From: Candidatus Limosilactobacillus intestinigallinarum
GTDB lineage: Bacteria; Bacillota; Bacilli; Lactobacillales; Lactobacillaceae
Length of the DNA: 64,000 bases
Direction: 5' to 3'
Assembly: GCA_019117285.1 (NCBI GenBank)
Contig: DXAA01000017.1
Span: 1 to 64,000 of the forward strand
In this document: positions 1 to 7,378 of the stretch, piece by piece
Layout of the letters: each line of letters starts with the position of its first letter
Numbering within the stretch: position 1 is the stretch's first letter
Notes under the pieces: generated by a model
Told to the model about the DNA's origin: nothing
The model's database searches: none
What the model saw: the letters and a program-made list of their open reading frames with translations, nothing else
Translations under genes and position numbers: made by a program

Positions 1-52
1 AGGCCCTTTTACCATGGGCAGAAAACGTGCAACAGGTATGCCATAACTAGAG

Positions 53-100
53 GAAGGGCGTGAACCGCGCAAAAGTCAACGGCTCACGCCCTTCTATTCG
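53..100 (+). terminator. Rho-independent terminator of a gene upstream of the window
   Basis: A 15-bp stem (53-67 with 80-94, one G-T pair) closes a 12-nt loop and is followed by a T-rich stretch. No gene is visible in 1-144, so this most likely ends a transcript entering from the left. Confidence 0.7.
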
Positions 101-144
101 TTTTCAATACGTATCGTTATTGACTGCTTACGGAGGAGAGGACG

Positions 145-2373
145 ATGGGCCTTTTTAATCATCATGAACTGGAGATCGATCTAGACGGTCAGAAGGTAAG
201 CGTCAGTGAACTAGTGGACCGTTATAACAAACTGGGCAAGCAGCGGGAACAGGCCGGCCACACGATCGACCAGCTGCAGGATCAGGTCAAGTCCTTGCAG
301 GGGCAACTGGTCGCGGCCAATAATTCAACGGCCGACCTGCGCCAGCTCCAGCAGGAGATCACCAGCCTGGAGGACCGTCTCCAGGATCAGCTGGCGACCA
401 ACCAGCGCCTGCTCCAAGAACAGGATCGCCTTCACCAGCAGTTGAACAACCGCTCATCGGCAGCCGCCACGACCCTGACCGTCGATGGCCAGACTATGAC
501 GGCAAACGATGTCCAGGGGGTCATCGACCAGTGGCAGGCCGCCAGCAAACAGGTTCAGACCGCCAACGCCCAGCTGCAGGATCTGAAGGCCAAGAATGCT
601 GCACTGACGAAGGAAGCCCAGGCGGCGCAATCCCTGACCATCGGTGGTAAGCCGGTCACCATTGACGAGGTGATTGACCGTTACAACAAGCTCCTCGACC
701 AACTTCAACAGGCCCAGGACCAGGTCCGCCAGCTCCAAGATCAGACCTCGGCGCCAGCCACCCTGTCGGTCAATGGGGAGACAGTAACGGTGGCGGACGT
801 CCAGGACCTGATCAAGCAACGGCAGGCAGCGGACGGCCGGGTCAACCGTGCCCAGGCCCAACTGACCCAGCTGCGGGCCCAAAACACCAGCCTGAGCCGG
901 GAACTGGCCGCCACCAAGCAGGTCACGGTAAATGGCCAGACGATGTCAGTGGCCGAGCTGGTCCAACGTTATTACCGGCTCCTGCAGGCCCGGCCACACC
1001 GGTCGGCCACCACGACGCCGACCGCGGCCTCGTCCCGGACGGCCCAGCCAACCACCCCGGCGTCGTCGTTGCATTCACCATCGTCGCAGGCGGCCCTGAT
1101 CGACCGCTACTACCGGGCCGTCCAGGCGGTTCTCGGCGACTATCAGGACCAGATTGACCAGCTCCAGGCCCAACTGACGGACTGCTTGTCCGGCAACGGC
1201 CAGACGGAGTTCCTCAAGTTGGCGGAGCACAGCATGTCACCGAGCAGCTACCAGAAGATGTTTTTGGAGCGGAACCGGGATATGATCCGCTACGTTGAGA
1301 ACCACCAGCGTCAGGCAGACCTGGTGCGGCCGGACTACCAGGACAAGAACCAGAGTGACGAGCTACGGGGGGTCCGCTACTGGGGCAATTTCATCTACCT
1401 CTACCGGCGGGCAGTGGCCCAGCTCTTGGAACAGAACCACAACGTTCATCGGAACTTCCGGTACGCCTGCCACTATGCCAAGCCAACCGCTCTGCGGATC
1501 GGCGAGAGTAAGCCGTCCTATTTGTCCGACCAGAACGTCATGGACCTGCGGACGATCCATAGTGGGATCAAGGACGAGGCGGCCTGGAAGAAGGACATCA
1601 AGAAGTTCCGGGAGCAGGCCAACTTCACCCTCAAGGGGGCTCGTGGTGAACGCCTGGTCAGAAACATCGTCAAGTCTTACGAATACAACCGGGTCCTGTC
1701 CTCGCTCAACCTGCCCTATGACTACCACCGCGGTAAGGAGAACAGCAACCAGATCGACTGTATCGTGATCAACCAGAAGGGGATCTTCATCCTGGAGATC
1801 AAGAACTACACGGCCGACACGATCGGCATCGATCGGGAGGGCTTCATCGTAACCGAGCGGGGCGGCAAGTCCTACCGGGACAGCAAGATCGCCCGCCAGG
1901 GGCAGTACCACTACAACGCGGTCCTGAAGGCCCTGGAGGCCGACGAGATGGTCAAGCCCTACCTCAACTACCTTAAGCACCAGCTCCACGTCCTCTACGT
2001 TTCGACCAACCCCCACACCAAGATCAAGCCCCTCCTGCCGGGAGCCAACCGGAACTACCGCTTCCTGAGCCTGGACGGGTTGCGGCAGTATATCGATAGC
2101 ACCAACGGTAATCTACGGCCCGAGGTCATCCAGGCGGTGGTCGAGGCGATCGACAACCGCCAACAGGCCGAGAAGACCTACGACTACTTCTGCTTCCCGG
2201 CGGATCCGGCCAAGCGGGCTGAGGCGGCCTGGCGGCAGTATACGATTGTCCGCCAGCTGCTGGACCTCAAGCTCGATGACCTCGTGAAGCGGCAGGATCC
2301 CGATATCCTCCACGAGCTGGACGTGGCCGGGTTGAAGGCCTGTGACGGCTACGTGACCAGCAAGCCCCATTAG
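145..2373 (+). CDS. Coiled-coil protein with C-terminal NERD nuclease-related domain
   Basis: A 742-residue protein starting at ATG after GGAGGAG. The N-terminal half (about 1-345) is Gln/Leu-rich coiled coil interrupted by five short repeats of the form hydrophobic-TVNG-hydrophobic-helix, at about residues 9-30, 110-133, 163-184, 206-229 and 259-281, with a helix-only copy at 317-330. The C-terminal half contains a NERD domain (about 495-620): the GARGE start motif (E502), D538 in QIDCIVI and the E551-x-K553 pair fit the PD-(D/E)XK-like core. NERD domains occur in DNA-processing and plasmid or defence contexts; the substrate here is unknown. No signal peptide or membrane segment is seen. Monocistronic by position, followed by a tiny ORF. 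Confidence 0.85.
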   Translation: MGLFNHHELEIDLDGQKVSVSELVDRYNKLGKQREQAGHTIDQLQDQVKSLQGQLVAANNSTADLRQLQQEITSLEDRLQDQLATNQRLLQEQDRLHQQLNNRSSAAATTLTVDGQTMTANDVQGVIDQWQAASKQVQTANAQLQDLKAKNAALTKEAQAAQSLTIGGKPVTIDEVIDRYNKLLDQLQQAQDQVRQLQDQTSAPATLSVNGETVTVADVQDLIKQRQAADGRVNRAQAQLTQLRAQNTSLSRELAATKQVTVNGQTMSVAELVQRYYRLLQARPHRSATTTPTAASSRTAQPTTPASSLHSPSSQAALIDRYYRAVQAVLGDYQDQIDQLQAQLTDCLSGNGQTEFLKLAEHSMSPSSYQKMFLERNRDMIRYVENHQRQADLVRPDYQDKNQSDELRGVRYWGNFIYLYRRAVAQLLEQNHNVHRNFRYACHYAKPTALRIGESKPSYLSDQNVMDLRTIHSGIKDEAAWKKDIKKFREQANFTLKGARGERLVRNIVKSYEYNRVLSSLNLPYDYHRGKENSNQIDCIVINQKGIFILEIKNYTADTIGIDREGFIVTERGGKSYRDSKIARQGQYHYNAVLKALEADEMVKPYLNYLKHQLHVLYVSTNPHTKIKPLLPGANRNYRFLSLDGLRQYIDSTNGNLRPEVIQAVVEAIDNRQQAEKTYDYFCFPADPAKRAEAAWRQYTIVRQLLDLKLDDLVKRQDPDILHELDVAGLKACDGYVTSKPH

Positions 2374-2415
2374 GGTATATAATGGTTACCGGAAACTAAA
2401 ATAGGAAGTGCTTTT

Positions 2416-2523
2416 ATGGACAAGAAGAAGATCCTCCACCAGCTGTGGAACTTTTTACAACTGTGTATTGCGGCCCTGTTGCTGTATTACATCGTTAACT
2501 ACCTCGACATGTTGATTAAGTAA
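2416..2523 (+). CDS. 35-residue single-pass membrane miniprotein
   Basis: An ATG preceded by AGGAAG opens a 35-codon frame. It has a basic N-terminus (MDKKK), a central hydrophobic stretch of about 18 residues (LCIAALLLYYIVNYL) and ends in IK. It sits 42 nt after the NERD gene and is followed immediately by a terminator, so it may be the last gene of that transcript. Function unknown; the frame is short, so the call rests on the ribosome site, membrane-like composition and terminator position. Confidence 0.5.
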   Translation: MDKKKILHQLWNFLQLCIAALLLYYIVNYLDMLIK

Positions 2524-2553
2524 ACAAAAAGGACAGCCTCGCTGCCCTTTTTT
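2524..2553 (+). terminator. Rho-independent terminator
   Basis: AAAAAGG-a-CAGC / GCTG-c-CCTTTTT hairpin with a 3-nt loop and a T run, directly after the miniprotein stop codon. Confidence 0.75.
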
Positions 2554-2598
2554 AATAGTGTTGATTTGGTACTCATCCGAACAAAACAGCCTAGTTAG

Positions 2599-2607
2599 TG
2601 ATATAAT
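2599..2607 (+). promoter_or_regulatory. Extended -10 promoter of the cupin gene
   Basis: TG-A-TATAAT, 31 bp upstream of the cupin start codon. The same extended -10 form recurs at several promoters in this window. Confidence 0.5.
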
Positions 2608-2638
2608 GTTCATATTAATTTGAAGGAGGAACATCCAT

Positions 2639-3139
2639 ATGAACAAGGCCGACTACATCAACTACCTGCACCTCCAGCCCCATCCGGAAGGGGGCTGGTA
2701 CCGGCAGGTCTACCATAGTGCCGATACCTTCACCCCGGCCACGGTGGGGCAGGAGCGCTACTACTACACCTCGATTTATTTCCTACTGGACGCCAGCTCG
2801 CCGTCCCACTTTCACCGCCTCCAGCACGATGAGCTGTGGTACTACCACGCCAGTGACCCGATCACGATCTACACCCTGTATCCGAACGGTTCGGCTAACC
2901 GGGTGATCCTCGGTCCCCACCTGGATAAGGGGGAACAGCTCCAGTACCGGGTATCGGCCGGGGTCATCTTCGGCTCAGCGGTCAACGCGGCGGGCTTCAG
3001 CCTGGTCAGCTGTGCTGTGGCCCCAGGTTTTGACTACCACGACTTTGAGATCTTTGACCAGCAGACCCTGCTGGCCAAGTATCCGCAGCATCGCGCCGTG
3101 ATTGAAAAGCTCGCCTACCAGACGCTTCCCGATGAGTAA
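2639..3139 (+). CDS. DUF985-type cupin family protein
   Basis: A 166-residue soluble protein starting at ATG with the ribosome site AAGGAGG. The N-terminal L-x-PHPEGGWYR motif, the FLL..SPSHFHRLQHDELWYYH segment and the late GF-L-VSCAVAPGFDY-DFE segment are the signature of the DUF985/Cupin_5 family, a compact RmlC-like beta barrel. Family members bind small ligands or sugars, but no reaction is assured. Length is typical. It is a single gene with its own promoter and terminator. Confidence 0.85.
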   Translation: MNKADYINYLHLQPHPEGGWYRQVYHSADTFTPATVGQERYYYTSIYFLLDASSPSHFHRLQHDELWYYHASDPITIYTLYPNGSANRVILGPHLDKGEQLQYRVSAGVIFGSAVNAAGFSLVSCAVAPGFDYHDFEIFDQQTLLAKYPQHRAVIEKLAYQTLPDE

Positions 3140-3144
3140 GGTAA

Positions 3145-3181
3145 GGCCGCCATTCTCGTTCGTGAGGATGGCGGCTTTTAA
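3145..3181 (+). terminator. Rho-independent terminator
   Basis: AGCCGCCAT-type stem (arms 3146-3153 and 3168-3175) with a short loop and a T run, just after the cupin gene. Confidence 0.75.
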
Positions 3182-3194
3182 ATAGTTAATTTCT

Positions 3195-3208
3195 CGAACG
3201 TGTGTTTG
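3195..3208 (+). promoter_or_regulatory. LexA-type (SOS) box 1
   Basis: CGAAC-GTGT-GTTTG matches the Gram-positive LexA/DinR consensus CGAAC-N4-GTTCG at 9 of 10 defined positions and overlaps the candidate -35 (TTGAAA, 3206-3211). Confidence 0.65.
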
Positions 3209-3234
3209 AAAAATGCAGGAAAGTATGCTATCTT
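3206..3234 (+). promoter_or_regulatory. Candidate promoter of the three-gene cassette
   Basis: TTGAAA (3206-3211), 17-bp spacer, TATCTT (3229-3234). It is embraced by the two LexA-type boxes at 3195 and 3240. Confidence 0.5.
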
Positions 3235-3239
3235 TTATA

Positions 3240-3253
3240 TGAACATATGTTTG
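3240..3253 (+). promoter_or_regulatory. LexA-type (SOS) box 2
   Basis: TGAAC-ATAT-GTTTG lies just downstream of the -10, over the likely transcription start. Centre-to-centre distance to box 1 is 45 bp, about four helical turns. Confidence 0.65.
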
Positions 3254-3291
3254 TAGAGGATATCCTTAATACTAAATTTGGGGAGTTAAAA

Positions 3292-3864
3292 ATGAAAACA
3301 AAAGAACGGTTAACAGACGCACAGCTACAATCAGCATTTATCACTCTCAGCGGTGATTATATTCGTAATAGTGATTTTGAACGTGGAGTTTTTCAAGAAA
3401 ACCTGACACTAAACACATACGATGACAATGAAAGGGGCATTGTTGTCGGTGAGGCGAGGTTGGTGCTTGTTAATGGTGAGCAGACAGATTTTGAAGATGT
3501 AGCAGATAGCATAAGTGGCGACGTATGGTTTGTTGCCTCTAGGATGCTAAATCATTTTAACTTACCTCATGACAGTCGATTTGCAATTATCGATGATTTC
3601 TTTGTGTACGGCAAAAAGGTAACGGTTAAGACACGTGTGAAGTTGCTTGAGGAGCAAGTGCTGCCCTATCTATATGACCGCGGTATTGACAAAGTTGGTT
3701 TCCTTAATGCCAGCATTTGTTATACTGACAGTAAATTAGAGCAAGAAAACTTAGACAGCTTATTTGAATATGTGCTCCCAATGACTCGGGAAACGGTTAA
3801 GGGTGAACCGTGGAGTGAGGGTGTTAATGTCATTGACTTAGCTAAGGCGGAAATGTTTGACTAG
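3292..3864 (+). CDS. Unknown 190-residue protein, first gene of a LexA-boxed cassette
   Basis: I do not recognise this family. The start at 3292 (MKTKERL) is chosen because GGGAG lies 8 nt upstream; an in-frame codon at 3202 would lie inside the promoter. The product is acidic, soluble and mixed alpha/beta, without membrane segments. It has a GDVWFVASRML-NHFNLP segment and a FAIIDDFFVYGKKVTV beta-rich core. Base composition is clearly AT-rich compared with the flanking cupin gene, suggesting acquisition by transfer. Two more genes follow closely (gaps of 53 and 3 nt). LexA-type boxes on both sides of the promoter suggest induction after DNA damage. Confidence 0.75.
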   Translation: MKTKERLTDAQLQSAFITLSGDYIRNSDFERGVFQENLTLNTYDDNERGIVVGEARLVLVNGEQTDFEDVADSISGDVWFVASRMLNHFNLPHDSRFAIIDDFFVYGKKVTVKTRVKLLEEQVLPYLYDRGIDKVGFLNASICYTDSKLEQENLDSLFEYVLPMTRETVKGEPWSEGVNVIDLAKAEMFD

Positions 3865-3917
3865 TTGTTTTGATGATATACTTAAAATAAAGGTTATCAA
3901 TGATATGGGGTGTAAAA

Positions 3918-4310
3918 ATGCTTGTTGAAAAACTGCAGACGCTGTCATTAAGGGTTCAGGACGAGGGACAGTCGTTTGTTATCCTCGTTAAAAGGGATGC
4001 ACCGGTAAACGTCACTGTTCAATTTAGTGCTTTTAACATTAAACTTTCAGGTAAAGTATATCGTCTTAATTTTAAGATTTCTAATGAACATACAGAAACC
4101 GTATTTCAGAATACTTACAACCTTAACACGGAAAATTCCTCTTTTGTAACTAAGAATATTATTGATGGGTACGGTAGTTCAGGATATCAGTTTTCGTTTG
4201 AAACAGTGCTGAAAGCTGGGCAAACGTATAAAGCAACCCTTGGGCTCATAGATAATGATGATAATGAACTTAGCAAGGTTGAAGTATTCTTTAATACAAA
4301 GGGGGACTAG
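3918..4310 (+). CDS. Unknown 130-residue beta-sandwich-like protein, second cassette gene
   Basis: Start at 3918 (MLVEKLQ) is favoured by GGGG about 7 nt upstream; 3900 is an alternative ATG adding six residues. The sequence alternates short hydrophobic strands with polar turns (VTVQFSAFNIKLSGK, YRLNFKIS, YQFSFETVLKAGQTY, ATLGLIDNDDNEL), which reads as an Ig-like or C2-like beta sandwich. No signal peptide, cysteine or membrane segment is present, so it is probably cytoplasmic. AT-rich like the preceding gene; 3 nt separate it from the next start. Function not assigned. Confidence 0.7.
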   Translation: MLVEKLQTLSLRVQDEGQSFVILVKRDAPVNVTVQFSAFNIKLSGKVYRLNFKISNEHTETVFQNTYNLNTENSSFVTKNIIDGYGSSGYQFSFETVLKAGQTYKATLGLIDNDDNELSKVEVFFNTKGD

Positions 4311-4313
4311 AGA

Positions 4314-4673
4314 TTGGAAAAAGTAAGAAAAGATAATGTTAACGTTGCTAACCCAGTTCCGGTAACAGCTCAGAACATTGACGGCTCGATACCGGTTAAT
4401 GATCTCACGTCGAAGATAATCTACCTATTAGGGCAATCAGAGCGACACACTGAACAGCTGAGCACCATCAATAACACTACCCATGATCTCAAGCAACAGC
4501 TACAAAGTCTCCACAGTGAGGTTAACGATCATGACCAGCGCCTCAATGATCGAATCGACCGGGTCCTGGATAAGGTTGACACCAATTTTAAGTGGACCGT
4601 GGGAACACTGATCATGCCGATCATTACCATGGTGATCACGATTATTGTCAATCTCTTACTCACTCAAAAATAG
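4314..4673 (+). CDS. Tail-anchored coiled-coil membrane protein, third cassette gene
   Basis: Starts at TTG with a strong GGGGG ribosome site. Residues about 40-90 form a heptad-like helix (DLKQQLQSLHSEVNDHDQRL, DRIDRVLDKVDTNFKW). The last 25 residues are a single transmembrane anchor (GTLIMPIITMVITIIVNLLL). This coiled-coil-plus-tail-anchor layout resembles XhlA-type phage or PBSX membrane proteins, which are SOS-linked in Bacillus, but the similarity is architectural only. The first third is AT-rich and the rest approaches the chromosomal composition, as if the gene were a junction. It would place a partner, perhaps the two preceding proteins, at the membrane. Confidence 0.7.
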   Translation: MEKVRKDNVNVANPVPVTAQNIDGSIPVNDLTSKIIYLLGQSERHTEQLSTINNTTHDLKQQLQSLHSEVNDHDQRLNDRIDRVLDKVDTNFKWTVGTLIMPIITMVITIIVNLLLTQK

Positions 4674-4716
4674 AACCCTCAGTAACTAAGGCTGCATCTA
4701 AATTTCTGCCAAGGGG

Positions 4717-4745
4717 TTGACATCTCCCGCCGATGACGCTATGAT
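4717..4745 (+). promoter_or_regulatory. Promoter of the Met T-box operon
   Basis: TTGACA (4717-4722), exactly 17 bp, TATGAT (4740-4745): a near-consensus vegetative promoter about 45 bp after the cassette's last stop codon. Confidence 0.75.
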
Positions 4746-4751
4746 AATGAC

Positions 4752-5033
4752 AATTAAATTAGAGATTGATTAGAGAAGATGAGTAATCACTTATTTCCTG
4801 CCCAGAGAGTTACCATTGTGCTGCGAGGTAATCTGGAAGTGGGTGATGAAGATGGTCTTTGAATTCGCTGGGTGGTGAGCATGTCGCAAGCCAGCCACGG
4901 GTTAGCCCCCGTTATCACCGCTGCGGTTTGTTGGAACCGGTTGAGGGTACCGTGTCTTGGTACCGAATTAGGGTGGTAACACGTTCAAAGCGACGTCCCT
5001 AGAGGAGCATAATGCTCCCCTGGGGACGTTTTT
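4752..5033 (+). promoter_or_regulatory. T-box leader, probably methionine-specific
   Basis: A roughly 280-nt leader with the T-box sequence AGGGTGGTAACACG (4970-4983) and a terminator 4993-5033 (ACGTCCC / GGGGACGT, then T run) that overlaps the antiterminator. An AGTA element lies on the 5' side of the specifier loop at about 4780. Opposite it are ATG triplets (4846-4848, followed by A; also 4852-4854), so either reading gives a Met codon. The TGGT bulge would pair with ACCA, fitting a tRNA with discriminator A such as tRNA-Met. The downstream genes, a MetQ-like protein and methionine sulfoxide reductase, agree with a Met specifier. Confidence 0.8.
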
Positions 5034-5064
5034 CTTTTCTGATCACTAGAGGAGGAGAATCATC

Positions 5065-5916
5065 ATGAGAAGAAAGCGTCATTCAGGTTTGATCTGGTGG
5101 ATCATCATCGCCGTCATCGTCATCGGCGGCATCGCGGGCTTCGTCCATCAGCGCCTGGCTCAAACCAAGACGACTACGGTCCGGCTGGGCCTGGTTGGCA
5201 CCGACTCGCAACCGGTCTGGGACAACGTCAAGAAGCGCCTGGCCAAGCAGGGGATCAACATCAAGTATGTGACCTTCAACGACTACGTGCAGCCGGACGT
5301 CGCCCTGAAGGAGGGCAAGATCGACATGCACTCCTGCCTGACCCGCTACTACTTCGATTCGTATAACAAGAAGGAGCACGCCCACTTGACCTCGATCGGG
5401 AACACGGTCATCTCGCCGCTGGGTGTCTACTCCAACAAGTACAAGAGTATCAAGGACCTGCCGGATGGGGCAACGATCGCCATCCCCAACGAGCCGACGA
5501 CTCTGGGCCGGGGCCTGAACGTTCTCCAGTCCGCGGGCTTGATCAAGGTCAAGCCGGGATCAGGCATCAAGCCATCCCTGCAGGATATCACCGCCAACCC
5601 GAAGAACCTCAAGTTCAAGGAGGTTGACCCGGCAACGGCGGCCCGGGCCCTCGACTCGGTCGACGCTTCGATCATCAACGGGAACTACGCCGAGGCAGCC
5701 AAGCTGAACCCGAAGAAGGATTCGATCTACCTGGAGCCAATCAACAAGGCGGCCAAGCCGTACGTCAACATCATCGCCGTCCAGGATAAGGACAAGCATA
5801 ACAAGGTCTACCAAAAGGTCGTCAAGGCTTACCAGACCGAGGAGACGAAGCACGTCATCGACCAAACCTACAAGGGTTCCGAACAGGCAGCCTGGCCAAT
5901 CTACGGACGCAACTAA
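5065..5916 (+). CDS. MetQ/NlpA-family substrate-binding protein with membrane anchor
   Basis: A 283-residue protein. After a basic start (MRRKRH) and one membrane segment (about 9-28) it follows the NlpA/MetQ fold, with PLGVYSNKYKSIKDLPDGA, TIAIPNEPTTLGRGL, TANPKNLKFKEVD and ARALDSVDASIINGNYA all clear. MetQ proteins capture methionine for the MetNI ABC importer, but no metN or metI is in this window. Two oddities: no lipobox cysteine follows the hydrophobic segment, so the protein should be anchored by an uncleaved helix; and the usual ANYFQH ligand region reads MHSCLTRYYF, so the ligand may differ. Regulated by the T-box directly upstream. Confidence 0.85.
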   Translation: MRRKRHSGLIWWIIIAVIVIGGIAGFVHQRLAQTKTTTVRLGLVGTDSQPVWDNVKKRLAKQGINIKYVTFNDYVQPDVALKEGKIDMHSCLTRYYFDSYNKKEHAHLTSIGNTVISPLGVYSNKYKSIKDLPDGATIAIPNEPTTLGRGLNVLQSAGLIKVKPGSGIKPSLQDITANPKNLKFKEVDPATAARALDSVDASIINGNYAEAAKLNPKKDSIYLEPINKAAKPYVNIIAVQDKDKHNKVYQKVVKAYQTEETKHVIDQTYKGSEQAAWPIYGRN

Positions 5917-5934
5917 AGTAAGGAGGAATTTCAG

Positions 5935-6459
5935 ATGAGTTTTGATACAGCAATTTTTGCGGGTGGTTGTTTCTGGTGCATGGTCCAGCCCTTCGATACT
6001 TATCCTGGCATCGAGAAGGTGGAGTCCGGCTACACCGGCGGCCACGTGGCCAACCCAACCTATAAGCAGGTCAAGTCGGGGACGACCGGCCACACCGAGG
6101 CGGTCCGGATCACCTTCGACCCGGCCAAGATTTCCTACAAGGAGCTGGTCGAGATCTACTGGCACCAGACCGACCCGACGGACGCGATGGGCCAATTCCA
6201 GGACCGCGGCGACAACTACCGGCCGGTGATCTTCGTCAAGGACGCCGAGCAACGCCGGATTGCCGAGGCCTCCAAGCGCCACCTCCAGGAGAGCCAGCTC
6301 TTCGGCGACGCTAAGATTGTGACCCAGATCGAGGACGCCCAGCCCTTCTACCTGGCCGAGGACTACCACCAGGACTTCTATAAGAAGCATCCAGAGCGCT
6401 ACGCCGCCCAGGAGGCCGGGGGCCGCGAACAGTTCAAGCAGGAACACTGGGGCGAATAA
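5935..6459 (+). CDS. msrA: Peptide methionine-(S)-sulfoxide reductase
   Basis: A 174-residue MsrA. The active-site motif GGCFWC (nucleophilic Cys12), [28 protein letters not shown] and the [13 protein letters not shown] segment are all conserved. It reduces the S-epimer of oxidised methionine in proteins and free methionine, using thioredoxin. It starts 18 nt after the MetQ-like gene with AAGGAGG, so both genes share the Met T-box leader. That links uptake and repair of methionine to uncharged tRNA-Met. Confidence 0.95.
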   Translation: MSFDTAIFAGGCFWCMVQPFDTYPGIEKVESGYTGGHVANPTYKQVKSGTTGHTEAVRITFDPAKISYKELVEIYWHQTDPTDAMGQFQDRGDNYRPVIFVKDAEQRRIAEASKRHLQESQLFGDAKIVTQIEDAQPFYLAEDYHQDFYKKHPERYAAQEAGGREQFKQEHWGE

Positions 6460-6514
6460 GTACTCGTTGCCCTATATAGATATCAAAAGCATCTTCGCTC
6501 CCGGTATCAAAAAT

Positions 6515-6567
6515 TGTGAAACACCCCCATGATTGGACAAAGCAATCCAACCATGGGGGTTCACTTT
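6515..6567 (+). terminator. Terminator after msrA, possibly bidirectional
   Basis: Long imperfect hairpin GTGAA..CCCCCATG-x-TTGG / CCAA-CCATGGGGG-TTCAC. It lies between msrA (plus) and the convergent MerR gene (minus). Confidence 0.7.
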
Positions 6568-6613
6568 ATGACTTCAAATTACGTTACATTCTTTTTGCTC
6601 AGGAAGAGATCTG

Positions 6614-7360
6614 TTATTTATAGGGAATCCATACTTTAACTAATCGCTTGCCATTGACTATTCCTAAATGAAGAACATAAATTCTGTTGCCTTTTGCCTT
6701 ATCGAGAAGCAATGCTGTATCTTTTTCATTGAATACTAATGAATTTGCAATTAATAAGTTTATTGTCCAGGCTGAACAGGATTTGATAGTAGTCATATGG
6801 TTAATATTAAACGAAGCAGGCAATAGCTCCTTAAAGAAGGCAGTTCCTCCGATATAGGAAGACGAATCATTTAGTCTTTCAGAAAACATAAAGTCACATA
6901 GAGAAAATTCGTTTGTGTTCATATCATTGAAATTTTGGTACTGTGCATTCTTAGGAAATTTTTCCCGTGTTTTATAAGCTGGGTCAAGATAAAGACTGGG
7001 CATTTGACACCGTTGAAAGTTGTTTAATGGTTCATTAAGATAAGAAATTAAAATTTGATTATGAGTTAACAGTGATTCGTAAAAATCACGCTTTGTTTTA
7101 TAATATTGACTTTTATCCTGCATCATGGTTTGTAAATCGCCTAGGTTGTTTATATCAGCAATTCTTTTAATATCTTTGATACTATAATCAAATGCTCTTA
7201 AGCGCCGTAGTTCAGCAAGCATAAAAACGTCCCAATCATGGTAATAGCGATAATTATTTTTCCCAATAATTGGAGATAAAAGGCCAACTTGTTCATAGTA
7301 GCGAAGAGTTTCTTTCTTTACATTGAAAAAATGAGTAAGATCTTTGGCTGTATAACGCAT
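6614..7360 (-). CDS. MerR-family transcriptional regulator
   Basis: A 248-residue protein with an N-terminal winged helix typical of MerR (YTAKDLTHFFNVKKETLRYYEQVGLL, then NNYRYYHDWDVFMLAELRRLR) and a coupling helix to about residue 110. The C-terminal domain (about 130-248) has no obvious metal cysteines, so it probably senses an organic ligand. AT-rich and divergent from an SDR oxidoreductase; the shared 70-bp region holds a classic long-spacer MerR promoter. It probably controls itself and the SDR gene. Confidence 0.85.
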   Translation of the reverse strand: MRYTAKDLTHFFNVKKETLRYYEQVGLLSPIIGKNNYRYYHDWDVFMLAELRRLRAFDYSIKDIKRIADINNLGDLQTMMQDKSQYYKTKRDFYESLLTHNQILISYLNEPLNNFQRCQMPSLYLDPAYKTREKFPKNAQYQNFNDMNTNEFSLCDFMFSERLNDSSSYIGGTAFFKELLPASFNINHMTTIKSCSAWTINLLIANSLVFNEKDTALLLDKAKGNRIYVLHLGIVNGKRLVKVWIPYK

Positions 7361-7378
7361 AAAAACTCCTTTCTCCTC

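Noticed and set aside
3202-3291. Upstream extension of the first cassette gene to 3202
   Set aside because: It would start within the promoter and LexA boxes and has no ribosome site; the ATG at 3292 has one.
3900-3917. Six-residue N-terminal extension of the second cassette gene
   Set aside because: Possible, but the GGGG site inside it points to 3918 as the better start.
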